Shown here: in pieces, positions 1 to 6,300 of the stretch | Position numbering within the stretch: position 1 is the first letter of the stretch | How the letters are laid out: every line of letters starts with the position of its first letter | DNA from: Planctomycetota bacterium | GTDB taxonomy: Bacteria; Planctomycetota; Planctomycetia; Pirellulales; Pirellulaceae | Direction of reading: 5' to 3' | Assembly: GCA_024277285.1 (NCBI GenBank) | Contig: JAJRVM010000197.1 | Span: 1 to 8,217, forward strand | DNA: 8,217 bases | Notes under the pieces: generated by a model | Database searches by the model: none | What the model was told of the DNA's origin: nothing | What the model saw: the letters and a program-made list of their open reading frames with translations, nothing else | Program-made: the position numbers and the translations under genes

Positions 1-319
1 CCATAACGCCACAACAATCGTATTCCGCCACGCCTCCCCGGCTTAATCGACCGGCAACAGAAATGTGCCAGAAGGGACAACGCTGTCCATGCTCGGGAAG
101 GATTCCCGAGCCACCCACGTAGCTTGGGATTCCATCCCAAGCATGGATAACGCTCGATCGGCAAAAAAGCCTGCTCTTGCCAAAACGCCGAAACACGCGT
201 ATTTCGCAACGTGCCTCTTCTTAATCTACCGGCCATATCTACCGGCCGTAGAAAGCTGCATGGCGGGATTAACGTCATCCAAACTCGGGAAAGATTCCCG
301 AGCTACGCAGATTCCCGAG
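1..319. other. Gene-free region downstream of the autokinase
   Basis: No convincing coding sequence lies here; the one short open frame from position 65 crosses both palindromes and has no family features. The region holds two hairpin groups (81-152 and 284-323, listed separately). It also has a short direct repeat, ATCTACCGGCC, at 224-234 and 237-247, the second copy of which runs into the near-palindrome CTACCGGCCGTAG at 239-251. The region lies 3' of the minus-strand autokinase gene and may carry its transcript end, but no T-tract terminator is visible. Confidence 0.6.
81..152. repeat. Paired inverted hairpins (BIME-like)
   Basis: Two perfect hairpins stand back to back. The first is CTCGGGAA (92-99), a 3-nt loop, and TTCCCGAG (103-110). 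The second is CTTGGGAT (123-130), loop TCC, and ATCCCAAG (134-141), preceded by GTAG at 119-122. The first is followed by CCAC at 111-114, a one-base variant of CTAC, so the two units face each other in inverted orientation. An outer inverted repeat (TCCATGC 86-92 and GCATGGA 141-147) encloses both, so the block can also fold as a single nested structure. The layout resembles the paired REP units (BIMEs) of other bacteria. Function is unknown. Confidence 0.7.
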
Positions 320-323
320 CTAC
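284..323 (-). repeat. Hairpin with CTAC foot plus solitary repeat arm
   Basis: CTCGGGAA (284-291), loop AGA, and TTCCCGAG (295-302) form a perfect 8-bp stem followed by CTAC (303-306). The right arm and foot, GATTCCCGAGCTAC, are then repeated directly at 310-323. Read on the minus strand the unit is GTAG followed by the hairpin. The solitary second arm overlaps the last codon and stop of the autokinase gene: the TAG at 320-322 lies inside the repeat. The stem sequence is the same as in the hairpin at 92-110. Confidence 0.7.
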
Positions 324-2551
324 ACTAATGTTTCTTCTTTCATGTTGCGGGACATGTAGTAGGTTTCCTGACGGGCGGTGACGACCGTGCCCAACAGGTG
401 GACACCAAAGGTGTCGAGGATTTCGCTGGCACGGCGGATCATCGACAACCGGCTGACGTCACGCAGTACACAGCAAATGGCACCATCCACATAACGGCTG
501 ACCACGCGTGCATCGGCCACGGGGACCAGCGGGCTGCCGTCGACAATCACATATTCGAATTGCGATCGCAAATCGTGCAGCAGTTCGGGCAGTTCCAGCG
601 AGTTCATCGCCTGCGTGCTGACACCATCGGCGACGCCTGCGGGAATCACAAACAGGTTGGGCAGCACCGTGTCGTTCACTACATCGTCAATATCGCATTC
701 GCCCCGCAAGATGTCACAGACGCCTGGCTCGAGTTCGATATTAAAGACTGAACTAACGGACGGACGAGGCAGATCAAAATCGACCAATGCGGTTCGCTTG
801 CCGGCCCGAGCGAGACTCATCGCCAACTGCGTCGCCACGGTCGTCTTGCCTTCACCACCTACCGCACTGGTGACCATCACCACGCGCACATCGTCCTGCC
901 GCAACAGGTTGGCCCGGATGCCGGCGATCGATTCGCTGAGCAACGCTTGCCACCAGCGGCCACGACTGGATGGCCCACCAAGACGGCGCGTAACACGCGA
1001 CGGCAGAATCGGCACCGAGCCCATGATTGGCAAACCAAGCCGCTCAGTCACTTCATCAGCAGTGTTAACGAGTTGCGACCGAACGTCCCAGAACAGCAAG
1101 CCGACAGTCGGCAGAACGAACGCAAACAGGCCTGCGGCGGCGGCCATCATCTTTTTTCCCGGCTTGTTTGCCGTCACGGGTGTCCGCGCCTCCGAAATTC
1201 GCTCCATCCGCCCCTTACTTTCCAGCTGCAACTCGGTTCGAGCGATGGCGGCGGCAACATTATCAATCTTCTTGCCGATGCGTTCGATATCCTTGCGTTG
1301 CAGTTCGACATTCACGAACTTCTTACCGATCGACTCGACGGCATTCGAATATTTTGCGAATTCCCTTTCCCATTCGGCCTTCTGTGTTGCCAAAATCGCT
1401 GTGCGTGATTCCTTCTCGTCGATGGCCGTCTGCAGCTTCTTGCGTTGCTCGATCTTCCACTTCAACGCCAACGTGTCACCAAGTGTTTTCAGATCAGCCT
1501 GCAGGTCCCGAATGCGAGCACGCACGTGCCCAAGGCCGGCCATGCCCGATCCATTCACATTGCTCGACATGGCGCCCGCCTGATCCACCGAATGCGCCAA
1601 GTAGTTCAACTCGTCCACCAACAATCGTCCCTCAGGGTCCATCGCCAGCATGACGCCCAGTTCGTCATCCGGTATCACGGCTTCCTTTTCCAATTTTTCA
1701 AGGCGAAGCTGTTCGAGCTTCAAATCAGCTTCCGCCTGCTTCAGCTGAACCATCGCGTTGATCAATTGACCTTGAATGTGCCGAGCCTGCTCCATCTCGA
1801 TCTGATGTTTAAACGACATTTCGCTTGCATCCACAGTCCCCTGCACCTCGGCCATTTCCTGCAGCTTGTCCCGTTCGCGCTGCTCTTGCGCGACCAACTT
1901 CTTATGCATTCCCTCCAGTTTGTCTTTCTTCTCGACAAGCGTCTGGCGTTCCTTTATCTCCACGCTGGAAAGGTAAGTATTGACCACCGCATTGACGACA
2001 TCAGCTGCGGCCGAAGGGTCATGAGCCGTAAGACTGACGATTAGAATTTCGGAATCCTTGGGGTTCGAGATTCCCAATGCGCCGGCCAACCAGCCTTCCG
2101 GGTCTTTTTCCTGCGCCACCAGCGAGCATTCCTTCAAATCAGGTGACCTGAGCGCTGCGGCAATCACCTTGCGTGACTTCAACAGCTGCTTGACGCTGCT
2201 GATGTAAGTCTCGAATTTTTCACGTTGCCGCCCGTTGCCGTCACCGAGCAGATCCTGGGGCGCCGAGTGGGCCCGCAGTTCGGCAAACGCGGTGTAACGG
2301 TCCTGGACCAGTTTCCAGACCGTGGCACCGGCGGCACCGGCAAAAATAGTGCCGAGCAGCAAGCACCAGAACCAGTTGCGACGCAGTGCGTGCAAGTAGG
2401 TGTCAAGGTTCACGGCACTCGAAGAGGCACCCCCATCCATGCCCATCATCTGGTCGCCACTGACCACGACGGTCGGCGGAGCCACGCGACGCGTGCTGAG
2501 CATCCCACTTTGAGGCAGAGGTGTATGGTGTTGGTCATCGTTGCAAATCAT
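320..2551 (-). CDS. Polysaccharide biosynthesis tyrosine autokinase (Wzz/BY-kinase)
   Basis: This 743-residue protein has the architecture of a fused polysaccharide co-polymerase and bacterial tyrosine kinase, which controls chain length and export of exopolysaccharide at the inner membrane. An N-terminal cytoplasmic tail precedes a membrane segment at about 60-82. A long periplasmic part follows, with coiled-coil-rich stretches at about 200-292 and 345-450. A second membrane segment at about 467-489 is preceded by a proline-rich stretch (TPVTANKPGKK). The C-terminal kinase domain shows Walker A (AVGGEGKTT, K569), Walker A' (VDFDLPRP, D591 and D593) and Walker B (YVIVDGSP, D671). Length is usual for the family. 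The C-terminal tyrosine cluster is small: only Y731 and Y732 near the end. The ATG is supported by AAGGGAA at 2559-2565. The stop codon lies within a repeat. An exosortase gene lies upstream on the same strand, a pairing typical of exopolysaccharide/exosortase loci. Confidence 0.93.
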   Translation of the reverse strand: MICNDDQHHTPLPQSGMLSTRRVAPPTVVVSGDQMMGMDGGASSSAVNLDTYLHALRRNWFWCLLLGTIFAGAAGATVWKLVQDRYTAFAELRAHSAPQDLLGDGNGRQREKFETYISSVKQLLKSRKVIAAALRSPDLKECSLVAQEKDPEGWLAGALGISNPKDSEILIVSLTAHDPSAAADVVNAVVNTYLSSVEIKERQTLVEKKDKLEGMHKKLVAQEQRERDKLQEMAEVQGTVDASEMSFKHQIEMEQARHIQGQLINAMVQLKQAEADLKLEQLRLEKLEKEAVIPDDELGVMLAMDPEGRLLVDELNYLAHSVDQAGAMSSNVNGSGMAGLGHVRARIRDLQADLKTLGDTLALKWKIEQRKKLQTAIDEKESRTAILATQKAEWEREFAKYSNAVESIGKKFVNVELQRKDIERIGKKIDNVAAAIARTELQLESKGRMERISEARTPVTANKPGKKMMAAAAGLFAFVLPTVGLLFWDVRSQLVNTADEVTERLGLPIMGSVPILPSRVTRRLGGPSSRGRWWQALLSESIAGIRANLLRQDDVRVVMVTSAVGGEGKTTVATQLAMSLARAGKRTALVDFDLPRPSVSSVFNIELEPGVCDILRGECDIDDVVNDTVLPNLFVIPAGVADGVSTQAMNSLELPELLHDLRSQFEYVIVDGSPLVPVADARVVSRYVDGAICCVLRDVSRLSMIRRASEILDTFGVHLLGTVVTARQETYYMSRNMKEETLV

Positions 2552-2558
2552 GCGAGAA

Positions 2559-2565
2559 TTCCCTT
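2559..2565 (-). promoter_or_regulatory. Ribosome binding site of the autokinase gene
   Basis: On the minus strand AAGGGAA lies 7 bases before the ATG at 2551. It supports this start over the internal methionines at residues 17, 35 and 36. No clear -35/-10 pair was found upstream. Confidence 0.55.
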
Positions 2566-2651
2566 GGCGTTTCGTGGGGAAATTACGGGCGGTTCTTGAA
2601 TGGTCAGCCAGGTCCGCGACGGCTTAAGGAACGGTTTCAAAATTAGACCGG

Positions 2652-2769
2652 AGTCTTGATGTGACCCGATGACCACAGGCTGACGCCTGTGGCTACATGC
2701 TACTGCGGCATTCGCCGCGAATACTATCGATCCACGCCAAGATTCTGGTTTTACCAAATTTCCGTTCCT
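2652..2769 (+). repeat. Dispersed hairpin repeat, diverged copy (D)
   Basis: This is a diverged copy of the element seen at 5143-5236, 5290-5383 and 6506-6599, including its downstream flank (AGATTCTGGTTT at 2740-2751). A 29-base core (2673-2701) is identical to the other copies and contains the 8-bp stem CCACAGGC/GCCTGTGG (2673-2692) followed by CTAC (2693-2696). The second GC-rich hairpin has lost one pair (TGCGGC for CGCGGC). It fills much of the 277-bp gap between the exosortase and autokinase genes. No T-tract follows on either strand, so it is not an obvious terminator. Confidence 0.8.
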
Positions 2770-2828
2770 GAACTGCGGTGTTGTTTATCGGTGGTTGGCG
2801 TCTCGGCAATAAACCTACATGGCTTCAT

Positions 2829-3713
2829 CTACTTGGCCAGTGCGCCAGCGAGTGTGGGGCCTTGGTCGGGTTCGATGGTCAGACGCGATAGGATCGCGAT
2901 CTCTAACCAAAGCAAACCGACAGCCAACGGCATCATCAACAGGCCAGCTACGTCGTGAAAAATCTTTTCGGCGATTTCAGGACTCAGATATTCGTAACAG
3001 AGCCCAGTAACCGTGATACGAATAACGTTCACAGCCAGGGCGATCGGGACGGCACTGACCAACACGATCAACCGCTCCCATACCGGACGCTTCAAGACAA
3101 AGGCCAAGCCGAACGTCAGTGCGGCACTGGTCATCAACATGCGCAGCCCACTACAGGCCGCGGCTACGTCGATTGGATGATCGCTCAGGTGGATCACATT
3201 GCCGCTGGCCACTGCCGGCAGGCCTAATGTCTGCAACACATAAGTGCTGGCAACCGCCGCCAACCGCTGCAGCGGCAAACGTGCCGTCGTCTCAAGACTC
3301 ATCGGCAACGGGATCATGAACCCCAAAAACAGGATCGCCGGCCAGGCCCAACGCATCATCGGCCAGCCACCAAGCATCAGCACGATCCCGGCCACACAGG
3401 GGATCATTGCAAAAGCAATAATCAAATTGAAGCCAAGAACCCCGGCCGTAAGGTACAACAGGCCACTCAAGGCAATCAAGACCACGCCGGACCACGCGAA
3501 CTTCCACGGCGCCGGCGGGATCATTTTTCGCCGGATCCAGAGCAAGAAGACCGAAAACGCAGGGACCAGGTACCCGTGCGAGTAGTCAGGCTGCTCCCAA
3601 ACGCTCAGCAACATGCGAAACGACGACCAATAGACGAAGCCGAATACGGCGACGATGGCCAACGCTGCGCCGGCGCTTGCGAACTGGGATTGTGAGGCGG
3701 TTTTGTTATTCAT
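2829..3713 (-). CDS. Exosortase (EpsH/Xrt family transpeptidase)
   Basis: This polytopic inner-membrane cysteine protease/transpeptidase is expected to cleave C-terminal PEP-CTERM-type sorting signals of secreted proteins. Family landmarks are present in order, numbered from the ATG at 3713 (294 aa): DYSHGYLVP (43-51), FMIPLP (132-137), the catalytic-cysteine motif AACSGLR (C187), the arginine in NVIR (R232) and the histidine in FHDVAG (H253). About eight hydrophobic segments cover most of the chain. The length is that of a stand-alone exosortase without a fused EpsI domain. A GTG at 3747-3749 would add 12 residues (306 aa). Neither start has a clear Shine-Dalgarno; the ATG is chosen because the N-terminus then begins shortly before the first membrane segment. 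The autokinase gene follows on the same strand after a repeat-containing 277-bp gap, which agrees with the known link between exosortases and exopolysaccharide loci. Which exosortase subtype it is cannot be told here. Confidence 0.92.
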   Translation of the reverse strand: MNNKTASQSQFASAGAALAIVAVFGFVYWSSFRMLLSVWEQPDYSHGYLVPAFSVFLLWIRRKMIPPAPWKFAWSGVVLIALSGLLYLTAGVLGFNLIIAFAMIPCVAGIVLMLGGWPMMRWAWPAILFLGFMIPLPMSLETTARLPLQRLAAVASTYVLQTLGLPAVASGNVIHLSDHPIDVAAACSGLRMLMTSAALTFGLAFVLKRPVWERLIVLVSAVPIALAVNVIRITVTGLCYEYLSPEIAEKIFHDVAGLLMMPLAVGLLWLEIAILSRLTIEPDQGPTLAGALAK

Positions 3714-3867
3714 GCGACTTGGAGAATATGCAAAAATCACGGCTCGCACGAGAAAAAACGGACGGCGAACCGGGAAAAAGTACCTAGGACCGTGGCATTA
3801 GCAGGCTAGAGTGAAACACGTGGTTTCAGCCATCCTTGGCACCAATAACGGGGCTCGGTCGAGGCAG

Positions 3868-3883
3868 ACTCCGTCCCCTTGGG
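3868..3883 (-). repeat. 16-bp inverted repeat, left arm
   Basis: ACTCCGTCCCCTTGGG is the exact reverse complement of CCCAAGGGGACGGAGT at 4209-4224. The arms lie 325 bp apart and could be the ends of a small degenerate mobile element of about 357 bp, or two independently inserted repeat fragments. No transposase gene lies between them. Confidence 0.55.
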
Positions 3884-4167
3884 CTGCATGAGAAGAGGTA
3901 ATGCGCCACATCTCCATCCAGCATATCCAGGGCGGGTCAATTGTCAATAGTTTCGGTGTGGAAAAGCCCTGAGGAACGTGACCGTATTGCCGAACGCGGT
4001 GGGGAAACCGCTAAAGAACGCTGGCAAACGCTAATGATGGACATTATTTCTGTAAAATGGCTTGCAATTGCTATCAGGTCTGCCTAGGCTGGTTGTAAGT
4101 GATGCTCTGGCATTGCTGGCGTCGCAATCGGCCAGTTTGGCCGTTCTTTTCGCCTTCTTCCAGCAGG

Positions 4168-4209
4168 GGTTACTGCACCAGCGGTTACTGCACCAGGGGT
4201 TACTGCACC
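4168..4209 (+). repeat. 15-bp tandem repeat, about 2.8 copies
   Basis: The unit GGTTACTGCACCAGS is repeated at 4168-4182, 4183-4197 and 4198-4209, with a G/C difference at its last position. In the open frame that leads into the sigma factor it would encode V-T-A-P repeats, but no start codon precedes it, so it is probably untranslated. The final copy abuts the right arm of the 16-bp inverted repeat. Confidence 0.7.
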
Positions 4210-4224
4210 CCAAGGGGACGGAGT
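4209..4224 (+). repeat. 16-bp inverted repeat, right arm
   Basis: CCCAAGGGGACGGAGT matches the reverse complement of 3868-3883 exactly. It directly follows the 15-bp tandem repeat. Confidence 0.55.
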
Positions 4225-4261
4225 TCGCGCAGACCGCGATATCCCTCTCGCTTCGCAAAAT

Positions 4262-4969
4262 GTGTGCTGCATTGCTCCGAGCCCGTTTCTTACCTGGCTC
4301 GCTTTTCGCCATTCCAACAAAAGCACGACTGGTTTCTTGAAACAATTGCCTATCCAACGGGACGTTGCTGCGCCGATCCGCGCCGACGAGCTGACATGTG
4401 GCGGCCGCGAAGCGCGCGCCAATTTCAAAGCGGAAGAACAGTCGCTGGTCGACCGCTGCCGCAATGGTGACGAAGCTGCTTGGGCCGAGATGCACAAGCG
4501 CTGTCACGAATGCCTGATCAAACAGATCCGCTATTCACTGGGCACGTTTGGGCGTGACAGTAACCTGGTCGAGGAGATTGCCGCACGCGTCTGGTTCGGC
4601 CTGGTCGCGGATGACGGACATTTGCTGGCGCGGTTCCAGCCCGACAAAGGAAATGGCCTGGAAAAATACCTCGCCGCAATCGCACGTTACGAAGTGCTAC
4701 GGCACCAGCGCAGCGAGTTCCGGCGCCGGCGGCGTGAGCGAGAAACACAAGCCATGCGCGGCTCGAATCGCGACGATCGGGAGCTGCGTGAAATGGCACT
4801 CGACGTGAAGGGGTTCCTGCCCCAACTGACTCCGCGCGAACGCGAGTTCTTCGACCATGTGCTGATCGGTAACAACGGCCATCACCTGCAGATCTCGGCC
4901 CCCAATGCATGGCAACTCAGGCATCGCATCCGGAAGAAACTGGTCGAGTTCCTGCAGAGTCGCGAATAA
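4262..4969 (+). CDS. Sigma-70 family (ECF-like) RNA polymerase sigma factor
   Basis: This 235-residue protein probably directs RNA polymerase to a set of promoters. Residues about 57-160 look like sigma region 2: a helical start (EEQSLVDRCRNGDEAAW), then WFGLVADD and an alternating Arg/Leu helix ending in a strongly basic patch (RRRRRER, about 154-160). Residues about 184-230 look like region 4 (LPQLTPREREFF, then a helix-turn-helix-like stretch ending in RHRIRKKLVEFL). The 55 residues before region 2 resemble no domain, and the GTG start has no visible Shine-Dalgarno, so the real start may be further in; TTG at 4346 is one in-frame option. No anti-sigma gene lies nearby. The gene ends in an intrinsic terminator overlapping its stop codon and is divergent from the exosortase gene. 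The fold assignment rests on pattern resemblance; the exact ECF group is unknown. Confidence 0.75.
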   Translation: MCCIAPSPFLTWLAFRHSNKSTTGFLKQLPIQRDVAAPIRADELTCGGREARANFKAEEQSLVDRCRNGDEAAWAEMHKRCHECLIKQIRYSLGTFGRDSNLVEEIAARVWFGLVADDGHLLARFQPDKGNGLEKYLAAIARYEVLRHQRSEFRRRRRERETQAMRGSNRDDRELREMALDVKGFLPQLTPREREFFDHVLIGNNGHHLQISAPNAWQLRHRIRKKLVEFLQSRE

Positions 4970-4996
4970 CGGCAGTCGCCTGGCTGCCGTTTTTTT
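4969..4996 (+). terminator. Intrinsic terminator of the sigma-factor gene
   Basis: ACGGCAG (4969-4975) pairs with CTGCCGT (4984-4990) across an 8-nt loop, followed directly by a run of seven T (4990-4996). The stem begins at the last base of the TAA stop codon. Confidence 0.85.
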
Positions 4997-5047
4997 GTGC
5001 GCGGGCTGAGAAAAAGAAAAGGCAGGGACCGCTGGTGCAACAATGCA

Positions 5048-5093
5048 GCCGCGAAGCGGCCATAGCATGTAGCCATGGGCGTGAGCCCCATGG
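5048..5093 (-). repeat. Related hairpin repeat with compensated stem (F)
   Basis: Read on the minus strand this is CCATGGGGC, loop TCAC, GCCCATGG, followed by CTACATGC, the same tail as in the main repeat family. The stem differs from that of copies A-D at two paired positions, with compensatory changes on both arms and one bulged base. A second small GC hairpin (GCCGC-GAA-GCGGC, 5048-5060) matches the third hairpin of the main family in position. It is therefore a diverged family member inserted in the opposite orientation. Confidence 0.65.
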
Positions 5094-5142
5094 TACGGGG
5101 GATCCGATCGAGAAAGCGGCGATTGCGGCGACGGCGATTGCG

Positions 5143-5236
5143 GCCGCCGCGTTCGCGGCTATCCGTCTTGATGTGATCCAATACCCACAGGCTGACGCCT
5201 GTGGCTACATGCTGCCGCGGCATTCGCCGCGAATAC
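5143..5236 (+). repeat. 94-bp three-hairpin repeat core, copy A
   Basis: Three hairpins lie in a row: GCCGCG-TT-CGCGGC (5146-5159), CCACAGGC-TGAC-GCCTGTGG (5185-5204, followed by CTAC) and CGCGGC-ATTC-GCCGCG (5216-5231). The sequence is identical to copy B over 94 bases and differs from copy C at one base. An open frame through it exists but is interpreted as incidental. Confidence 0.88.
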
Positions 5237-5289
5237 CATCGGACCCGAGCCAAGATTCTGGTTTCGTTAGACTGCCGTTCCCTAGCGCT

Positions 5290-5383
5290 GCCGCCGCGTT
5301 CGCGGCTATCCGTCTTGATGTGATCCAATACCCACAGGCTGACGCCTGTGGCTACATGCTGCCGCGGCATTCGCCGCGAATAC
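5290..5383 (+). repeat. 94-bp three-hairpin repeat core, copy B
   Basis: This copy is identical to copy A at an offset of 147 bp. Its downstream flank differs from that of A and instead matches the far end of the 6461-6694 element. This indicates that A and B arose by tandem duplication within one element. Confidence 0.88.
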
Positions 5384-5418
5384 GGAGGGAGGGGACCGCT
5401 AATGCACGTAGATGAACG

Positions 5419-6039
5419 CTAATAGTCTTCTTCCGGCTCGATCTCCCGGGCGACCAAACTGTGCCATGCAGCCATGGCCGGCTGCCCAACTCCAGCGGCC
5501 CGAAGGCGGTCGGCAACTTCGCCCTCGGCCGTTTTCAGTCCCGGAAAGGCTAGCAACAATCGTTGCAAATCGGCCATGTCGGTCATGCCCTTTGGGGAAT
5601 TGAGACGGCTGACCATGCTCATCAGTTTCTGGCAGATCAATTCGGTCGGAACCGGAACCAAGACCTCTTCCACGCGGTTACAAGCGGGCAACTTATCGAT
5701 GTTTCGCACGTCGACAAGATGGCGATTTTTCGGCTTGCGCACTTGATACAGCCGAAACGCGGTGCCGTTGGCAACCACTCGTATCCGGATCGCAATTCTG
5801 AATCGATCCGATAATGCCTTCTGCAATTGGTTGGCCAGCTTCTCGGCACAGGTGGATAAGATATCGACGTCTTGTGTCATCCGCGGCTGCTGCACGTATG
5901 CGTTCACCGCCTGCGCCCCAAATACGGCGGCGTCTTGACGCCCCCGTAAGAACTCAAGTACTGCTTGATGAATCCGTGCCAGCGGAAGCGGTTCTTGCAT
6001 AGCGAATTCCTGGAATGTTAACGCGCCGTCACCGAACAT
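5419..6039 (-). CDS. Nucleotidyltransferase, AbiEii-like minimal NTase
   Basis: The 206-residue protein carries the signature of the DNA polymerase beta-like nucleotidyltransferase fold: FGAQAVNAYV (40-49), then TQDVDIL (55-61) with the metal-binding pair D57 and D59. A probable third carboxylate is D110 in HLVDVRN. A helical C-terminal part follows, with K138, R145, K150 and D154/D157 in the pattern seen in AbiEii-type proteins. At 206 residues it is shorter than typical AbiEii toxins, and no AbiEi-type antitoxin gene is visible, so a toxin role is only a possibility. The ATG has a good Shine-Dalgarno (AGGTGA at 6046-6051, 6 bases upstream). The stop codon lies inside the end of a dispersed repeat, and repeat copies bracket the gene. 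A small ORF remnant lies upstream on the same strand. The protein is probably cytoplasmic; its substrate is unknown. Confidence 0.82.
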   Translation of the reverse strand: MFGDGALTFQEFAMQEPLPLARIHQAVLEFLRGRQDAAVFGAQAVNAYVQQPRMTQDVDILSTCAEKLANQLQKALSDRFRIAIRIRVVANGTAFRLYQVRKPKNRHLVDVRNIDKLPACNRVEEVLVPVPTELICQKLMSMVSRLNSPKGMTDMADLQRLLLAFPGLKTAEGEVADRLRAAGVGQPAMAAWHSLVAREIEPEEDY

Positions 6040-6045
6040 AACAAT

Positions 6046-6051
6046 TCACCT
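6046..6051 (-). promoter_or_regulatory. Ribosome binding site of the nucleotidyltransferase gene
   Basis: AGGTGA on the minus strand lies 6 bases before the ATG at 6039. It supports this start over the internal methionine at residue 14. Confidence 0.65.
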
Positions 6052-6177
6052 GAAGGTTGTTGTTGTTTACGCAAGGCCGTCCGATCGATCGATCGCCACC
6101 ACTAGCAAAGAAGTAACCATTCGCGAACGCGGCCGATTGCTTGCCAGAACCACGCAATACATTCTCGCGGGAATGCT

Positions 6178-6300
6178 TCATCCTTCGCCCTTCGGCTTGG
6201 CGTTTTCCGCCCATAACCGGGCAAGTTCTTCGGGACATTCGATCGCCTTGGATGCCGGCAAGACCTGCGTCAGCATGTACCCACAGGCGTCCGCCAGTAG
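6178..6300 (-). pseudogene. Remnant of a small protein gene, 5' end lost in repeat
   Basis: A 40-residue open frame ends in a TGA at 6178-6180. Its last part (ECPEELARLWAENAKPKGEG) is protein-like, with coding-type codon use rich in G/C third positions. The first residues (ADACGYML) are also what the dispersed repeat encodes in this frame, and the frame is closed upstream by a TGA at 6301-6303 inside the inverted repeat copy. The simplest reading is a small gene whose 5' part was replaced by, or recombined with, repeat sequence. An ATG at 6276 would give a 32-residue peptide, but no Shine-Dalgarno is apparent. A lone TATAAT lies upstream on the minus strand (6369-6374) without a good -35. It lies 138 bp upstream of the nucleotidyltransferase and could be what remains of a partner gene. 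The family is not recognised. Confidence 0.35.

Larger units (their letters stand above)
3714..4261. other. Gene-free region with repeat remnants
   Basis: No credible gene is seen on either strand between the divergently oriented exosortase and sigma-factor genes. The stretch holds a 16-bp inverted repeat (3868-3883 and 4209-4224) and a 15-bp tandem repeat (4168-4209), listed separately. A weak -10-like TGTAAAAT lies at 4051-4058, about 200 bases upstream of the sigma-factor start, with no matching -35. The sigma-factor frame stays open upstream to 4103 but contains no ATG, GTG or TTG there. Confidence 0.5.
5102..5424 (+). repeat. Composite repeat block with internal tandem duplication
   Basis: The block starts with ATCCGATCGAGAAAGCGGCG and a GC-rich simple-sequence stretch. 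It then holds copy A (5143-5236), a 53-bp linker and copy B (5290-5383), and ends with GAGGGAGGGGACCGCT (5385-5400) and AATGCACGTAGATGAACGCT (5401-5420). The element at 6461-6694 has the same start, one core copy and the same end, so this block looks like the same element with a 147-bp internal duplication. Its right end overlaps the stop codon of the nucleotidyltransferase gene (5419-5421). Confidence 0.8.

Noticed and set aside
398..2044. Several long plus-strand open frames (398-751, 615-1583, 947-1408, 1168-1653, 1445-2044)
   Set aside because: They lie antisense within the autokinase gene, whose domains and motifs are clear. Their translations are low-plausibility, rich in Arg, Pro and Ser.
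4084..4497. Anti-sigma factor or regulatory partner for the sigma factor
   Set aside because: No co-directional or neighbouring gene with suitable features exists; the open frames nearby are shadows.
4031..4507. Minus-strand open frames 4031-4507 and 4084-4497
   Set aside because: They cross the 15-bp tandem repeat and lie antisense to the sigma-factor N-terminus. No family features are visible.
5143..5383. CRISPR array
   Set aside because: There are only two adjacent copies, of 94 bp with a 53-bp linker, the units have three internal hairpins, and the linker recurs next to copy C. No cas gene is present.
4909..5415. Plus-strand open frame through the repeat block (ADACGYMLPRHSPRI repeated)
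   Set aside because: The apparent protein repeat is just the translation of the two identical DNA repeats. The frame also starts inside the sigma-factor gene and crosses its terminator.
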